Positions 32,497 through 41,368 of a stretch of DNA of 46,223 nucleotides are shown here, in pieces. The notes beneath the pieces were generated by a model, which made no database searches, was not told the DNA's origin, and was given only the letters and a program-made list of their open reading frames with translations. This DNA comes from an uncultured Pelagibacteraceae bacterium (GTDB taxonomy: Bacteria; Pseudomonadota; Alphaproteobacteria; Pelagibacterales; Pelagibacteraceae), in assembly GCA_902577285.1 (NCBI GenBank), contig CACGYL010000007.1, positions 1-46,223 on the forward strand. The letters are read 5' to 3'. The translations under genes and the position numbers were made by a program. Positions within the stretch are counted from its first letter, which is position 1. Every line of letters begins with the position of its first letter.

Positions 32497-33639
32497 TTAA
32501 TTAAATTCCTTTATTATTTTCTCCCTGTGCTCATCTAAATCGGGAATATTACCTCTACTATTTTCATCTTTATATGTAGACATTTTAATTGGGTTTCCTG
32601 CAGATTTAAATTCACCAATAATTTTATGATATGATTTTACAATCATATTTCTTTCTTTAATTTGTGGATTTTCTACAGCTTGTTTTATATTAAAAATTGG
32701 CCCACATGGAATTTTCAATGCTTCCATTTCTTTAACCCAATCGTTCGTAGATTTTGAACTTAATTTTTTTTCAAAAATTTCTTTTAATTGATCCATATTT
32801 TCACATCTTAATGAATTAGATATAAATCTTTCATCATTTGCAGTTTCAGGAATTTTTAGTACATCACAAAGTTTTGCAAAAAGTTTATCATTTCCTGCAG
32901 CAATGATTATGTAGCTATCTTTTGTTTTAAAAGCTTCAAATGGAGCAATTGATGGATGTCTTGAACCCATTGGTCCTGGAATTTCATCTTTGGAAAGATA
33001 TCTTGCAATTGCATTTTCTAAAATTGCTATTTGGCAATCTAACATTGAAACATCTATAAAAGCTCCTTTTCCAGTTTTTTGTCTATCGTATAAAGCCGCA
33101 TTTATTCCAATTGCTGTAAACAGACCTGCTGTGATATCACCAATAGATGTTCCAACTCTTGTTGGTTCAGAATTAGGATGACCAGTTACACTCATCAAAC
33201 CCCCCATGCCTTGAACCACCATGTCATATGCAGGTAATTCTTTTAAAGGTCCAGTTTGGCCAAAGCCTGACGCCGAAGCATAAATTAATTTAGGATATTT
33301 TTTACTTACATCTTTCCAGCCAAAACCCCACTTTTCTAATGTACCAGGTTTAAAGTTTTCTACTAAAATATCCGCCTTAGATAAAATTTTATCAAAAATT
33401 TTCTTATCCTCATTATTTTTTAAATTTAAAGCGATACTTTCTTTTCCTCTGTTTAATGACATAAAGTATGCAGAATAATCTTTAACAAAAGGTCCAAATT
33501 TTCGAGAGTCATCACCTGTTTCAGGTGCTTCAATTTTTATAACTCTTGCACCCAAATCTGAGAGTATCATAGTGCAATAGGGTCCTACTAAAACCCTAGT
33601 TAAATCAACAACTAATAAATTTTTTAGTGGTCCATCCAT
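32497..33639 (-). CDS. CaiB/BaiF (class III) CoA-transferase
   Basis: 380 residues, usual size. 'LTRVLVGPYCTMILSDLGARVIKIE' near the start, 'NLKPGTLEKWGFGWKDVSKKYPKLIY'-like middle (reads 'NFKPGTLEKWG'), and the catalytic Asp in 'VSMLDCQIA' are class III features. It moves CoA between carboxylates. It diverges from a TRAP transporter whose last neighbour is malonyl-CoA decarboxylase, and no malonyl-CoA synthetase is present, so activation of malonate by this enzyme is a plausible inference. Other acids such as succinate/itaconate-like substrates remain possible. Confidence 0.92.
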   Translation of the reverse strand: MDGPLKNLLVVDLTRVLVGPYCTMILSDLGARVIKIEAPETGDDSRKFGPFVKDYSAYFMSLNRGKESIALNLKNNEDKKIFDKILSKADILVENFKPGTLEKWGFGWKDVSKKYPKLIYASASGFGQTGPLKELPAYDMVVQGMGGLMSVTGHPNSEPTRVGTSIGDITAGLFTAIGINAALYDRQKTGKGAFIDVSMLDCQIAILENAIARYLSKDEIPGPMGSRHPSIAPFEAFKTKDSYIIIAAGNDKLFAKLCDVLKIPETANDERFISNSLRCENMDQLKEIFEKKLSSKSTNDWVKEMEALKIPCGPIFNIKQAVENPQIKERNMIVKSYHKIIGEFKSAGNPIKMSTYKDENSRGNIPDLDEHREKIIKEFN

Positions 33640-33665
33640 AATAAAATATACGACATTTCCTTATA

Positions 33666-33694
33666 TTGACTCTTAACCATAAGTTCAATTTAAT
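33666..33694 (+). promoter_or_regulatory. Strong sigma70 promoter of the TRAP/malonate operon
   Basis: TTGACT (33666-33671) and TTTAAT (33689-33694) are separated by exactly 17 bases; each matches consensus at 5/6 positions. The start of transcription would fall near 33701, about 27 bases before the ATG. The leader holds a strong ribosome site, AGAGGGG, at 33716. The tctC promoter at 22408 has the same arrangement and the same -10. Confidence 0.75.
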
Positions 33695-33727
33695 ATGTTT
33701 ATTAAATTAATTTAAAGAGGGGAAAAC

Positions 33728-34738
33728 ATGTTAAAAAAAATAAGTTTTTATTTTACAACATTATTTTTAGCTTTCTCATTAATTGGATCAGCATACGCTG
33801 TGACACTAAAAGCAAGTCACCAATGGCCTGGAACACCTAGAGCTGATGGTTCTTATGATCCAAGACATGAAATGGTTCAAATAATTGCAGATGAAGTTAA
33901 AAAAGCAGGAGTAGATTTAGATATTAGAATTTATCCAGCAAAATCATTATATAAACCCAAAGAGCAGTGGAAACCAATGACAACTGGTCAGTTGGATATT
34001 TCAGCATTTCCATTAGCGTACGCATCAAAATTCCACCCAGAATTTGATGCAACATTGATGCCAGGAACAGTTAAAAATCATGACCATGCACTAAGATTTA
34101 ATAAAGGTCCAATGATGACTGAAATTAAGAGAATTATAAATGATGCTGGTGTTGTTGTTCTATCTGATGCTTGGCTTGGTGGCGGTTTTGCATCTAAGTC
34201 AAAATGTATTAAAAATCCATCAGATGCTAAAGGACAAGTAATGAGAGCAGCTGGTAAAGCTTTTAACCAAATGTTAGAGGCTGCTGGCGCTGGTATTCAA
34301 AGTATGCCTTCATCAGAAATTTATACTGGATTGCAAACTGGAGTATTAACAGGTGCAAATACTAGTTCAGGAAGTTTTGTTAGTTACAAAATTTATGAGC
34401 AAGTAACATGCGCAACACCTCCAGGAAAATTCGGATTGTGGTTTATGTATGAGCCAATTTTGATGTCAAAAATGAGCTTTGATAAATTAAATTCAAAACA
34501 ACAAGATGTTTTAATGAAAGCTGGTAAAGTTGCTGAAAAATATATGACTGCGCAAGTTGAAAATCTAGATAAAAAATTTGAGGACGCTTATAAAGCAGCA
34601 GGAGTAAAATTAGTATATATGGATGCAAATGACCATGCGGCTTGGGTTGAGATTGCTAAACAATCTTCACACAAAGCATTTGCTGAAAAAGTTCCAGGTG
34701 GCGATAAGCTAATGGAAATGGCTTTAGCAGTTAAATAA
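33728..34738 (+). CDS. dctP: TRAP transporter substrate-binding protein (DctP family), probably malonate-type
   Basis: 336 residues with a signal peptide cut near 'GSAYA|VT' (about residue 24). 'GQVMRAAGKAFNQML' has the family Arg expected to bind a carboxylate, and 'SEIYTGLQTGVLTGANT' matches the DctP domain. Two Cys ('SKCIKNP', 'EQVTCATPP') could form a disulfide. The operon order dctP-dctQ-dctM-malonyl-CoA decarboxylase parallels the malonate TRAP (MatPQM) operons of rhizobia, so malonate is the inferred ligand. A strong terminator follows. Confidence 0.92.
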   Translation: MLKKISFYFTTLFLAFSLIGSAYAVTLKASHQWPGTPRADGSYDPRHEMVQIIADEVKKAGVDLDIRIYPAKSLYKPKEQWKPMTTGQLDISAFPLAYASKFHPEFDATLMPGTVKNHDHALRFNKGPMMTEIKRIINDAGVVVLSDAWLGGGFASKSKCIKNPSDAKGQVMRAAGKAFNQMLEAAGAGIQSMPSSEIYTGLQTGVLTGANTSSGSFVSYKIYEQVTCATPPGKFGLWFMYEPILMSKMSFDKLNSKQQDVLMKAGKVAEKYMTAQVENLDKKFEDAYKAAGVKLVYMDANDHAAWVEIAKQSSHKAFAEKVPGGDKLMEMALAVK

Positions 34739-34752
34739 AAAGATATATAAAG

Positions 34753-34788
34753 AACCCCTATTTAAAATATTAAATAGGGGTTTTTTTT
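34753..34788 (+). terminator. Intrinsic terminator abutting the dctQ start codon
   Basis: A perfect 12-bp stem (34753-34764 with 34771-34782, GC core CCCC/GGGG) is closed by a 6-base loop and is followed by eight T residues (34781-34788). The dctQ ATG begins at the very next base. The 3' arm carries AGGGG (34776-34780), eight bases from the ATG, so the terminator arm may double as the ribosome site. Confidence 0.88.
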
Positions 34789-35283
34789 ATGAAACAAAAA
34801 TATTTAAAATTCTGTAATTATAGTTCACAAGCATGTGGAGCTTTTGCTGTTCTAGCTCTGCTTTTATCAATATTGGTAATTGTTGAGTTGGTTTTTGAAA
34901 GATATTTTTTTCAAAGAGCAATCACATGGCAAACAGAGCTTGTGACGATGCTTTTAGTTGCTTCAACTTTTATAGGAAGTGCTTATGTTTTAAGCGAAAA
35001 AGCGCATGTGAGTATGGAGTGGATTTATGATTTTTTATCAAAGAAAAACATTCTTAGACTTAAAATTTTCACATCATTAATAAGTTTATTGTTTTTTTTA
35101 ATCTTATTCTATTTTGGGTATTTAATGGTTGAGGAAGCTTTTACAAAAAATTATTCTACAGGAACTGTTTGGGATCCTCCTTTATGGATACCTTATTCAT
35201 CAATGATGATAGGAGCAGCATTAATGATCCTTCAATATATTGCCGAAATAATTAAACTTATCGACGAAGAAGGTGGTTACTAA
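34789..35283 (+). CDS. dctQ: TRAP transporter small membrane subunit (DctQ family)
   Basis: 164 residues with four hydrophobic helices. 'VIVELVFERYFFQRAITWQTELVTMLLVASTFIGSAYVL' is the conserved DctQ core, with the 'W..El' that follows the second helix. The start codon directly follows the T-run of an intrinsic terminator. It overlaps dctM by one base (TAATG). It forms the membrane complex with the next gene. Confidence 0.9.
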   Translation: MKQKYLKFCNYSSQACGAFAVLALLLSILVIVELVFERYFFQRAITWQTELVTMLLVASTFIGSAYVLSEKAHVSMEWIYDFLSKKNILRLKIFTSLISLLFFLILFYFGYLMVEEAFTKNYSTGTVWDPPLWIPYSSMMIGAALMILQYIAEIIKLIDEEGGY

Positions 35284-36614
35284 TGGATCCGTTAATAATA
35301 GCAATAATCGTTGCGGTTTTCACTTTAGTAGTATTATTTTCTGGAATACCAATTGCTTTTGGTTTGAGCTTTGTCTCAATAACATTACTAGTTGCATTTG
35401 AGGGTTTTCAAATGTTAGATGTTTTTGCAGAAACATTTTATGCTGGACTAAACTCTTTTGTTTTACTTTCAATACCAATGTTTATTTTAATGGGAATGGC
35501 GGTCGCCAATTCTCCAGCGGGAAAAGATCTATATACAGGATTAGATAGATGGCTTTGGAGAGTACCAGGTGGATTAGTAATTTCTAATATAGGTGCTTGC
35601 TCAATATTTGCTGCATTAAGTGGATCAAGTCCTGCAACATGTGCAGCAATTGGAACTATGGGAATACCTGAGATGAGAAAAAGAGGGTATTCTGATCAAA
35701 TAGCAACAGGAACAATAGCAGCTGGTGGTACGCTAGGAGTTTTAATTCCTCCCAGCATTGTTTTGATTGTTTATGGAATTGCTACAGGAACATCAATTGG
35801 AAGATTATTCTTAAGTGGCTTGATACCTGGATTTATGTTAGCAGGAATGTTTGCTATATGGGCTCTCATACATAGTTATTTTATTGATAAAGATTCAGCA
35901 AAAGCTTTAAAGAACAGAACACCTCCAACTTTTAAAGAGAAAATTGAAGTCTTGCCAAGAATTTTACCCTTCCTAGCAATTATAGCTGGTGTTCTTTATG
36001 TTTTATATGGTGGAGTAGCTACACCTTCAGAAGCATCTGGTGTTGGAGCTTTTTTAGTTTTCGTATTAATCGCTGTTGTTTACAAAATTTATCAACCAAA
36101 GAAAATCTGGAACATTGTTAAAGTATCTATGAAAGAAAGTGTGATGATAATGTTTATCATCGCTGCATCTTATCTTTTTGCATTCACATTATCACAGCTT
36201 TATGTAACTCAATCATTAGCACAAAGTATGGTGGAGTTAAGTTCAAATAAATGGGTTGTATTTATTTTAATTAATATTTTTCTTTTAATTGCAGGTTTCT
36301 TTTTACCACCAGTGGCAGTTATTGTGATGACTTCAGCGATATTGCTCCCAGTTATAACTACTTTGGGCTTCGACCCTTATTGGTTTGCAATTGTATTTAC
36401 AATAAATATGGAAATCGGTCTTATTACCCCACCTGTTGGATTAAATCTTTATATTATTAAAGGTATTACACCTGATGTAAGTTTGTCAGAAATATTAAAG
36501 GGATCTATACCATTTATGATAATTATGGCTCTAGCTATATTAATTTTGTGTATTTTTCCTGAAATAGTTACTTGGTTGCCAGATAAAATAATGGGTAAAA
36601 GTTTAGGTTTTTAA
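35283..36614 (+). CDS. dctM: TRAP transporter large membrane subunit (DctM family)
   Basis: 443 residues with about a dozen hydrophobic helices. 'ALSGSSPATCAAIGTMGIPEMRKRGYSDQIATGTIAAGGTLGVLIPPSIVLIVYG' (shown only as a pattern of GSS, GIPEM, GTLG and PPS) is the central signature and 'MEIGLITPPVGLNLYIIKGI' the C-terminal one. It is the sodium-coupled channel of the TRAP system. The malonyl-CoA decarboxylase gene starts 15 bases later. Confidence 0.94.
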   Translation: MDPLIIAIIVAVFTLVVLFSGIPIAFGLSFVSITLLVAFEGFQMLDVFAETFYAGLNSFVLLSIPMFILMGMAVANSPAGKDLYTGLDRWLWRVPGGLVISNIGACSIFAALSGSSPATCAAIGTMGIPEMRKRGYSDQIATGTIAAGGTLGVLIPPSIVLIVYGIATGTSIGRLFLSGLIPGFMLAGMFAIWALIHSYFIDKDSAKALKNRTPPTFKEKIEVLPRILPFLAIIAGVLYVLYGGVATPSEASGVGAFLVFVLIAVVYKIYQPKKIWNIVKVSMKESVMIMFIIAASYLFAFTLSQLYVTQSLAQSMVELSSNKWVVFILINIFLLIAGFFLPPVAVIVMTSAILLPVITTLGFDPYWFAIVFTINMEIGLITPPVGLNLYIIKGITPDVSLSEILKGSIPFMIIMALAILILCIFPEIVTWLPDKIMGKSLGF

Positions 36615-36629
36615 TATATAAAAAACACC

Positions 36630-37937
36630 ATGCTAAATATAAAAAGAATTTTTGAAACCATTGCTGATGCTGGACAAAAGATTTTAGAAAAAAAATCTCT
36701 TAAAAGTATTACAAAAAAGAGAGATTTGATCGATCTTTGTGATGACTTGTTATCTACAAAAGGAGCAGCATTTGGAATTACTTTGGCAAGAGATATATTA
36801 TTTAGATATCAAAATTTATCTATAGAGGAAAAAAATAAATTTTTAATTCAGGTTAATCAAAAATATAAACCAGATCCATTAAAAATTGATGAGGCAATTA
36901 AAAAGTACAGTGATGATCAAGATGATTATTCAATTTTGAACTTATCAAGAGTAGCGTCTGGAATTAGAAAAGAGTTGTTTGTAAGATTGAATATGGCTCC
37001 AAACGGAACCTCAGAGATTGTATCACTTAGAGAAGATCTACTTAGATTGATGAAAGAAAATCCAGAATTAAAAAGTTTAGATTATGATTTGATAGATATA
37101 TTTAAAAATTGGTTCAATCCAGGTTTTTTAAAACTAAGAAAAATTACTTGGGATACAAAAGCTGCAATCTTAGAAAAATTATTGAAATATGAAAAAGTTC
37201 ATTCTATGAAAGATATGAATGAGTTAAAAAGAAGACTTGGTAAAGACAGAAGATTTTTTGCATATTTTCACCCTGCATTAGAAGACGAACCAATTATTTT
37301 TGTAGAAATCGCATTAACAAAAGGTTTAAGCCAATCGATACAAGAATTAACTAGACCTTCAGAAGAAAAAATTAAAGATTACGATACTGCAACATTTTAT
37401 TCAATTAGCAACTGTCAAGAAGGGCTTTCAAGAGTAACACTTGGAAACTTTCTTATAAAAAGAGTTGTTTATGAACTTCAAGAAGAGCTACCAGATGTGA
37501 AATATTTTGGAACTTTGTCACCAATGGTAGGTTTTGCTGATTGGTTTAAAAATATGCAAAGCTCTGAAGCAGCCGAAATACTTGGAGAGGCAAACAAAAA
37601 TAGTTTAGACTTTTTAAAGTCAAATGATTTAAAAATAGGTGATAAGAGAATTGCAGATAGCAAAGTATTAATTAGCAAATTAGCTTTAAATTATTTAGCA
37701 AAACAAAAAAATGATTTTGGATTTCCAATTAATGATGTATGTAGATTTCACCTAAAAAATGGAGCTGATATAGATGACATAGCTATTAATGCTAATGTTT
37801 CTGAAGTTGGATTTAAGAGGTCTTTTGGTGTGATGGTTAATTATCGATATGAATTAGCAAAAATTGAGAAGAACCATCAAGAATATGTAAACGAAAAAAA
37901 GGTAAATATTTCAAATAAAGTTAAAAAATATGTCTAA
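36630..37937 (+). CDS. Malonyl-CoA decarboxylase
   Basis: 435 residues, standard size for the MCD family. It converts malonyl-CoA to acetyl-CoA and CO2. An N-terminal helical domain is followed by the GNAT-like catalytic domain with 'FYSISNCQEGLSRVTLGNFLIKRVV', the catalytic Ser in 'FGTLSPMVGF', the catalytic His in 'CRFHLKNGA', and the family end signature 'FGVMVNYRYEL'. It follows the TRAP genes closely, which supports malonate catabolism. Its 3' end overlaps dusA by eight bases. Confidence 0.94.
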   Translation: MLNIKRIFETIADAGQKILEKKSLKSITKKRDLIDLCDDLLSTKGAAFGITLARDILFRYQNLSIEEKNKFLIQVNQKYKPDPLKIDEAIKKYSDDQDDYSILNLSRVASGIRKELFVRLNMAPNGTSEIVSLREDLLRLMKENPELKSLDYDLIDIFKNWFNPGFLKLRKITWDTKAAILEKLLKYEKVHSMKDMNELKRRLGKDRRFFAYFHPALEDEPIIFVEIALTKGLSQSIQELTRPSEEKIKDYDTATFYSISNCQEGLSRVTLGNFLIKRVVYELQEELPDVKYFGTLSPMVGFADWFKNMQSSEAAEILGEANKNSLDFLKSNDLKIGDKRIADSKVLISKLALNYLAKQKNDFGFPINDVCRFHLKNGADIDDIAINANVSEVGFKRSFGVMVNYRYELAKIEKNHQEYVNEKKVNISNKVKKYV

Positions 37938-38931
37938 AATTAACAGACTTGTATCAGTTGCTCCAATGATGGACTGCACTGATAGACATGAAAGATACTT
38001 CTTAAGGTTAATAAGTAAAAACGTTCTTCTCTATACAGAAATGGTAGTTTCAGAAGCTATTGATAGGGGAGATAAGGAAAAATTATTATCTTTTGATCTC
38101 AGAGAAAAACCTGTTGCTCTGCAATTAGGTGGATCCACTCCAAAATTGTTAGCAAATTCAGCAAAAATTGGTGAAGAATTTGGCTATGATGAAATAAATT
38201 TAAACTTAGGATGTCCAAGCAAAAAAGTTCAAAAAAATAAATTTGGAGCTTGTTTAATTAAAGAGCCAAATCTTGTAGCAGAGTGCTTATCAGAGATGAT
38301 CAATTCTACATCACTACCAGTCACTGTTAAGACTAGAATTGGTTATGATGATGTTGAAGATTACGAACATTTTTACAATTTTATAAGCACACTTAAAGAA
38401 ACAGGCGTAAAGACTTTTATTATTCATGCAAGAAAAGCAATGCTTGGAAAATTTACTCCAAAACAAAATCTTAATATACCACCTTTAAAATATGATTATG
38501 TTTATAAATTAAAACAAGATTTTAAAGATTTAGAAATAATAATTAATGGAGGAATTACAACAACTTATCAGGTTAAAAATCATTTAGATAAAGTTGATGG
38601 TGTTATGATTGGAAGATCAGTTTATCATTCGCCGTACCTTTTAGCAGAAATCGAAAATGAAATATTTGAGAATTATGATATTAAAGATAGAGAGGAAATT
38701 ATAGAAGATTTAATTGACTATGTTAAAGCTGAAGTTAAAAAAGGCACAAGAGTAAATCAAGTGATGAGACATACTCTTGGTTTATTTCATGGTCAAACTG
38801 GCTCAAGCCATTGGAAAAGATATTTAAGTGAAAATATGTGTGTAAGAGATGCGGATGTAAAAAAAATAGATCATATTATGGATAAAGTTAAACTTTCTCA
38901 TAAGTTACATTCGGCAGGTCAAATTGATTAA
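37930..38931 (+). CDS. dusA: tRNA-dihydrouridine synthase A
   Basis: 333 residues, normal for DusA. The FMN-dependent TIM-barrel enzyme reduces specific uridines in the tRNA D loop (U20/U20a). 'VAPMMDCTDRHERYF' is the DusA start, 'LGCPSKKVQKNKFGACLI' contains the catalytic Cys in 'GAC', and 'VMIGRSVYHSPY' is the phosphate-binding end. It overlaps the upstream and downstream genes by eight bases each, so it is likely in the malonate transcript by genome compaction, not function. Confidence 0.95.
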   Translation: MSKINRLVSVAPMMDCTDRHERYFLRLISKNVLLYTEMVVSEAIDRGDKEKLLSFDLREKPVALQLGGSTPKLLANSAKIGEEFGYDEINLNLGCPSKKVQKNKFGACLIKEPNLVAECLSEMINSTSLPVTVKTRIGYDDVEDYEHFYNFISTLKETGVKTFIIHARKAMLGKFTPKQNLNIPPLKYDYVYKLKQDFKDLEIIINGGITTTYQVKNHLDKVDGVMIGRSVYHSPYLLAEIENEIFENYDIKDREEIIEDLIDYVKAEVKKGTRVNQVMRHTLGLFHGQTGSSHWKRYLSENMCVRDADVKKIDHIMDKVKLSHKLHSAGQID

Positions 38932-39754
38932 TACAATTTTATCAAATCAGTACTACCTACTTATTTTATTAATGGTACTAACTGCATTCCCAGTTGGTTT
39001 TTTTGCAGGATATTTTGGTATTGGAGGTGGATTAATTTCAGTACCAGTACTTTTTTTTATTTTTGAGACTGCAAATATTGATGAATCATATTTAATGCAC
39101 TTATCAGTTGGTACAGCTTTTTCTATTACTATTTTTACATCTTTTGTTTCGGTAATGACACACAGAAAACATAAAGCAGTAGATATAAATATTTTAAAAA
39201 CCTATGGACTATTCGTTATATTTGGTGTCTTGCTTGGTACTTATATGGCAGCATTGTTAAATACAAAATCTTTAGTTTTGTTCTTTGCTGTTGTTGTCTA
39301 TTTTTTTGGTGGATATTTATTGTTAGTAAAACAAGAATTAAAAAAAAATAAAAAATTTAAGTTTTTTCCAAAAGCAACTTTTGGTTTTTTATCTGGCTTT
39401 ATATCCGCACCCATGGGAATAACAGGTGCGATGATGAATGTTCCAATATTAAGATATTTTGGATATCCAATTAGTAGAGCAATAGGGAGTTCAGCTGCTA
39501 TAGGATTTGTAATAGCTTCTATTGGTTCTATTGGTTTTTTAACTTCTGGTTTTTTATTGAATGCAAACCTACCATTAAGCTTAGGTTTTGTTAATATTCC
39601 TGCTTTTCTTATATTTATCCCCATAACATCATTTATGGCCCGTGTTGGCGCTAATATGGTTCACACTACAGATAAAAACAAAACACAAAGAATGTTTGGG
39701 GTATTTTTGTATGTTATAGGAACTCTTTTTTTAATAAGGTTTTTAGATCTTTAA
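38924..39754 (+). CDS. TauE/SafE family membrane permease
   Basis: 276 residues from the TTG at 38924, or 260 from ATG 38972; the TTG start gives a longer first helix but the ATG cannot be excluded. About eight hydrophobic helices. 'GFFAGYFGIGGGLISVPVLFF' and the second repeat 'GFLSGFISAPMGITGAMMNVPIL' are family hallmarks. The substrate, a small anion or organosulfur compound, is unknown. It is convergent with the phosphomannomutase gene with no gap, so both use other terminators. Confidence 0.85.
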   Translation: MINTILSNQYYLLILLMVLTAFPVGFFAGYFGIGGGLISVPVLFFIFETANIDESYLMHLSVGTAFSITIFTSFVSVMTHRKHKAVDINILKTYGLFVIFGVLLGTYMAALLNTKSLVLFFAVVVYFFGGYLLLVKQELKKNKKFKFFPKATFGFLSGFISAPMGITGAMMNVPILRYFGYPISRAIGSSAAIGFVIASIGSIGFLTSGFLLNANLPLSLGFVNIPAFLIFIPITSFMARVGANMVHTTDKNKTQRMFGVFLYVIGTLFLIRFLDL

Positions 39755-41209
39755 TTAAATCTTTTGATCGTAATCACCAATTTTGCCAGTTTTTTGAAGT
39801 AAATCATCAATAAAATCGAAGATTTTTTTCTTTCTTTCATTTGAGGTAGGACTCTCAGTTACCACAACTAACGAAGGTTTATTTGATGAAGCTCTTATTA
39901 AGCCCCAGGATCCATCATCAAAAGTAAATCTTATACCGTTCACTGTTAGAATATTTTTAATTTCTTGATTATCAATTTTAATGTTATTTTTTTTTATATT
40001 TTCTACTTGTTTAATTAAATCATCAACAACTTGATATTTTTCATCATCTTTACAAAATGGGGCCATTGTCGGAGATTGATAAGTATTAGGTAGTTCACTA
40101 ATTATTTCACTCATTTTTTTATTATTATTATTTATTAAATGACATACTTGTATTGCTGAGTTTATTCCATCGTCGTATCCATAGCCTAAAGGTTGATTAA
40201 AAAAGAAATGACCACTTTTTTCAAAACCAGCAAGAGCTTGTTCTTGATTTACTTTTCTTTTAATGTGGGAATGTCCAGTTTTCCAATACAATGTTTCACA
40301 AGAATTACCTTTTAAAACTTCGTCAGTTGAATATAAACCAGTTGACTTTACATCCACTACAAATTTCGAATTTTTATGAGTACTAGATAAATTTCTAGCA
40401 ATTAATAAACCTATTTTATCTGAGAATATTTCATTTCCTTTATCATCAATAACTCCAACACGATCACCATCACCATCAAAACCGAAACCTATATCAGCAT
40501 TATTTTCTAGGACACATTTGCTAATAGCATGTAGCATCTCTAGATCTTCTGGATTTGGATTATACTTAGGGAACGTATAGTCCAAATTACAATCTAACTC
40601 TATAACTTCACAACCAATACCTCTTAATATATCTGGTGCAAATATTCCTGCTGTTCCATTTCCACAAGCAACTACAGCTTTGATTTTTTTATTAATTTTA
40701 TTTTTGTTAATTAGATCGTTCTTATAAATACTTTGAAAATTAGTAATTTCTTTTTCACTACCCTCACCAATAATAAATTTATTATTTAAAGTTAAATTTT
40801 TTAATTCTTTCATTTCCTCTGGGGCGTGGGTTAATCCTTTTTTTATTCCCATTTTTACGCCAGTCCATCCATTTTCATTATGACTTGCTGTAACCATTGC
40901 TACTGCATCACTTCCTAAATTGAATTGTGCAAAATAAACCATAGGTGATAAAGATAACCCAACATCCTCAACGTAACACCCAGTCGATATGAGACCTTTT
41001 TTAAGTGCTGTTTTTATTTCTTCGCTATAAGATCTGTAATCATGACCAACAATGATTCTAGGATTTTTTTTCTTTGTGTGATTGATAACTTGTGTTCCCA
41101 AACCTTTTCCCAAATTTGTCACACCTTCTAAATTGATGTTATCGGGATACAACCATCGCGCGTCGTATTCTCTAAAACCAAAAGGATCAATTTTTATTGA
41201 ATTTTCCAT
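39755..41209 (-). CDS. Phosphomannomutase/phosphoglucomutase
   Basis: 484 residues of the alpha-phosphohexomutase family, like AlgC/ManB. The active-site Ser109 is in 'TASHNENGWTGVKMG', the Mg loop is 'DGDGDRVG' in the second domain, 'GFEKSGHFFF' is the sugar loop, and 'RASSNKPSLVVVTES' is the phosphate-binding domain 4 motif. It interconverts mannose-6-P/mannose-1-P and glucose-6-P/glucose-1-P for surface-polysaccharide synthesis. It diverges from nrdA across 159 bases. Confidence 0.93.
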   Translation of the reverse strand: MENSIKIDPFGFREYDARWLYPDNINLEGVTNLGKGLGTQVINHTKKKNPRIIVGHDYRSYSEEIKTALKKGLISTGCYVEDVGLSLSPMVYFAQFNLGSDAVAMVTASHNENGWTGVKMGIKKGLTHAPEEMKELKNLTLNNKFIIGEGSEKEITNFQSIYKNDLINKNKINKKIKAVVACGNGTAGIFAPDILRGIGCEVIELDCNLDYTFPKYNPNPEDLEMLHAISKCVLENNADIGFGFDGDGDRVGVIDDKGNEIFSDKIGLLIARNLSSTHKNSKFVVDVKSTGLYSTDEVLKGNSCETLYWKTGHSHIKRKVNQEQALAGFEKSGHFFFNQPLGYGYDDGINSAIQVCHLINNNNKKMSEIISELPNTYQSPTMAPFCKDDEKYQVVDDLIKQVENIKKNNIKIDNQEIKNILTVNGIRFTFDDGSWGLIRASSNKPSLVVVTESPTSNERKKKIFDFIDDLLQKTGKIGDYDQKI

Positions 41210-41284
41210 GTTGATATTTTTATAATTTTTTTATTTTTTTATTGATAATCTTTTTTACAAGTTCTATAAATGTTCTCTTGATTT

Positions 41285-41333
41285 GTTGGTTATATAGTGT
41301 AATTACCAAATCATCATACAACATCTAGTTGTT
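41285..41333 (+). promoter_or_regulatory. Possible pair of NrdR boxes upstream of nrdA
   Basis: Two sites 33 bases apart start to start (about three helical turns). The first, 41285-41300, ends in TATATAGTGT, which matches the right half of the NrdR box well but not the left. The second, 41318-41333, holds the inverted repeat ACAAC-N5-GTTGT with poorer agreement. Position, spacing and symmetry suit NrdR repression of the nrdAB operon, but the match is incomplete. Confidence 0.35.
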
Positions 41334-41368
41334 TTACTAAATTAAGTATAGTACAAAAAAGGAGCTAA

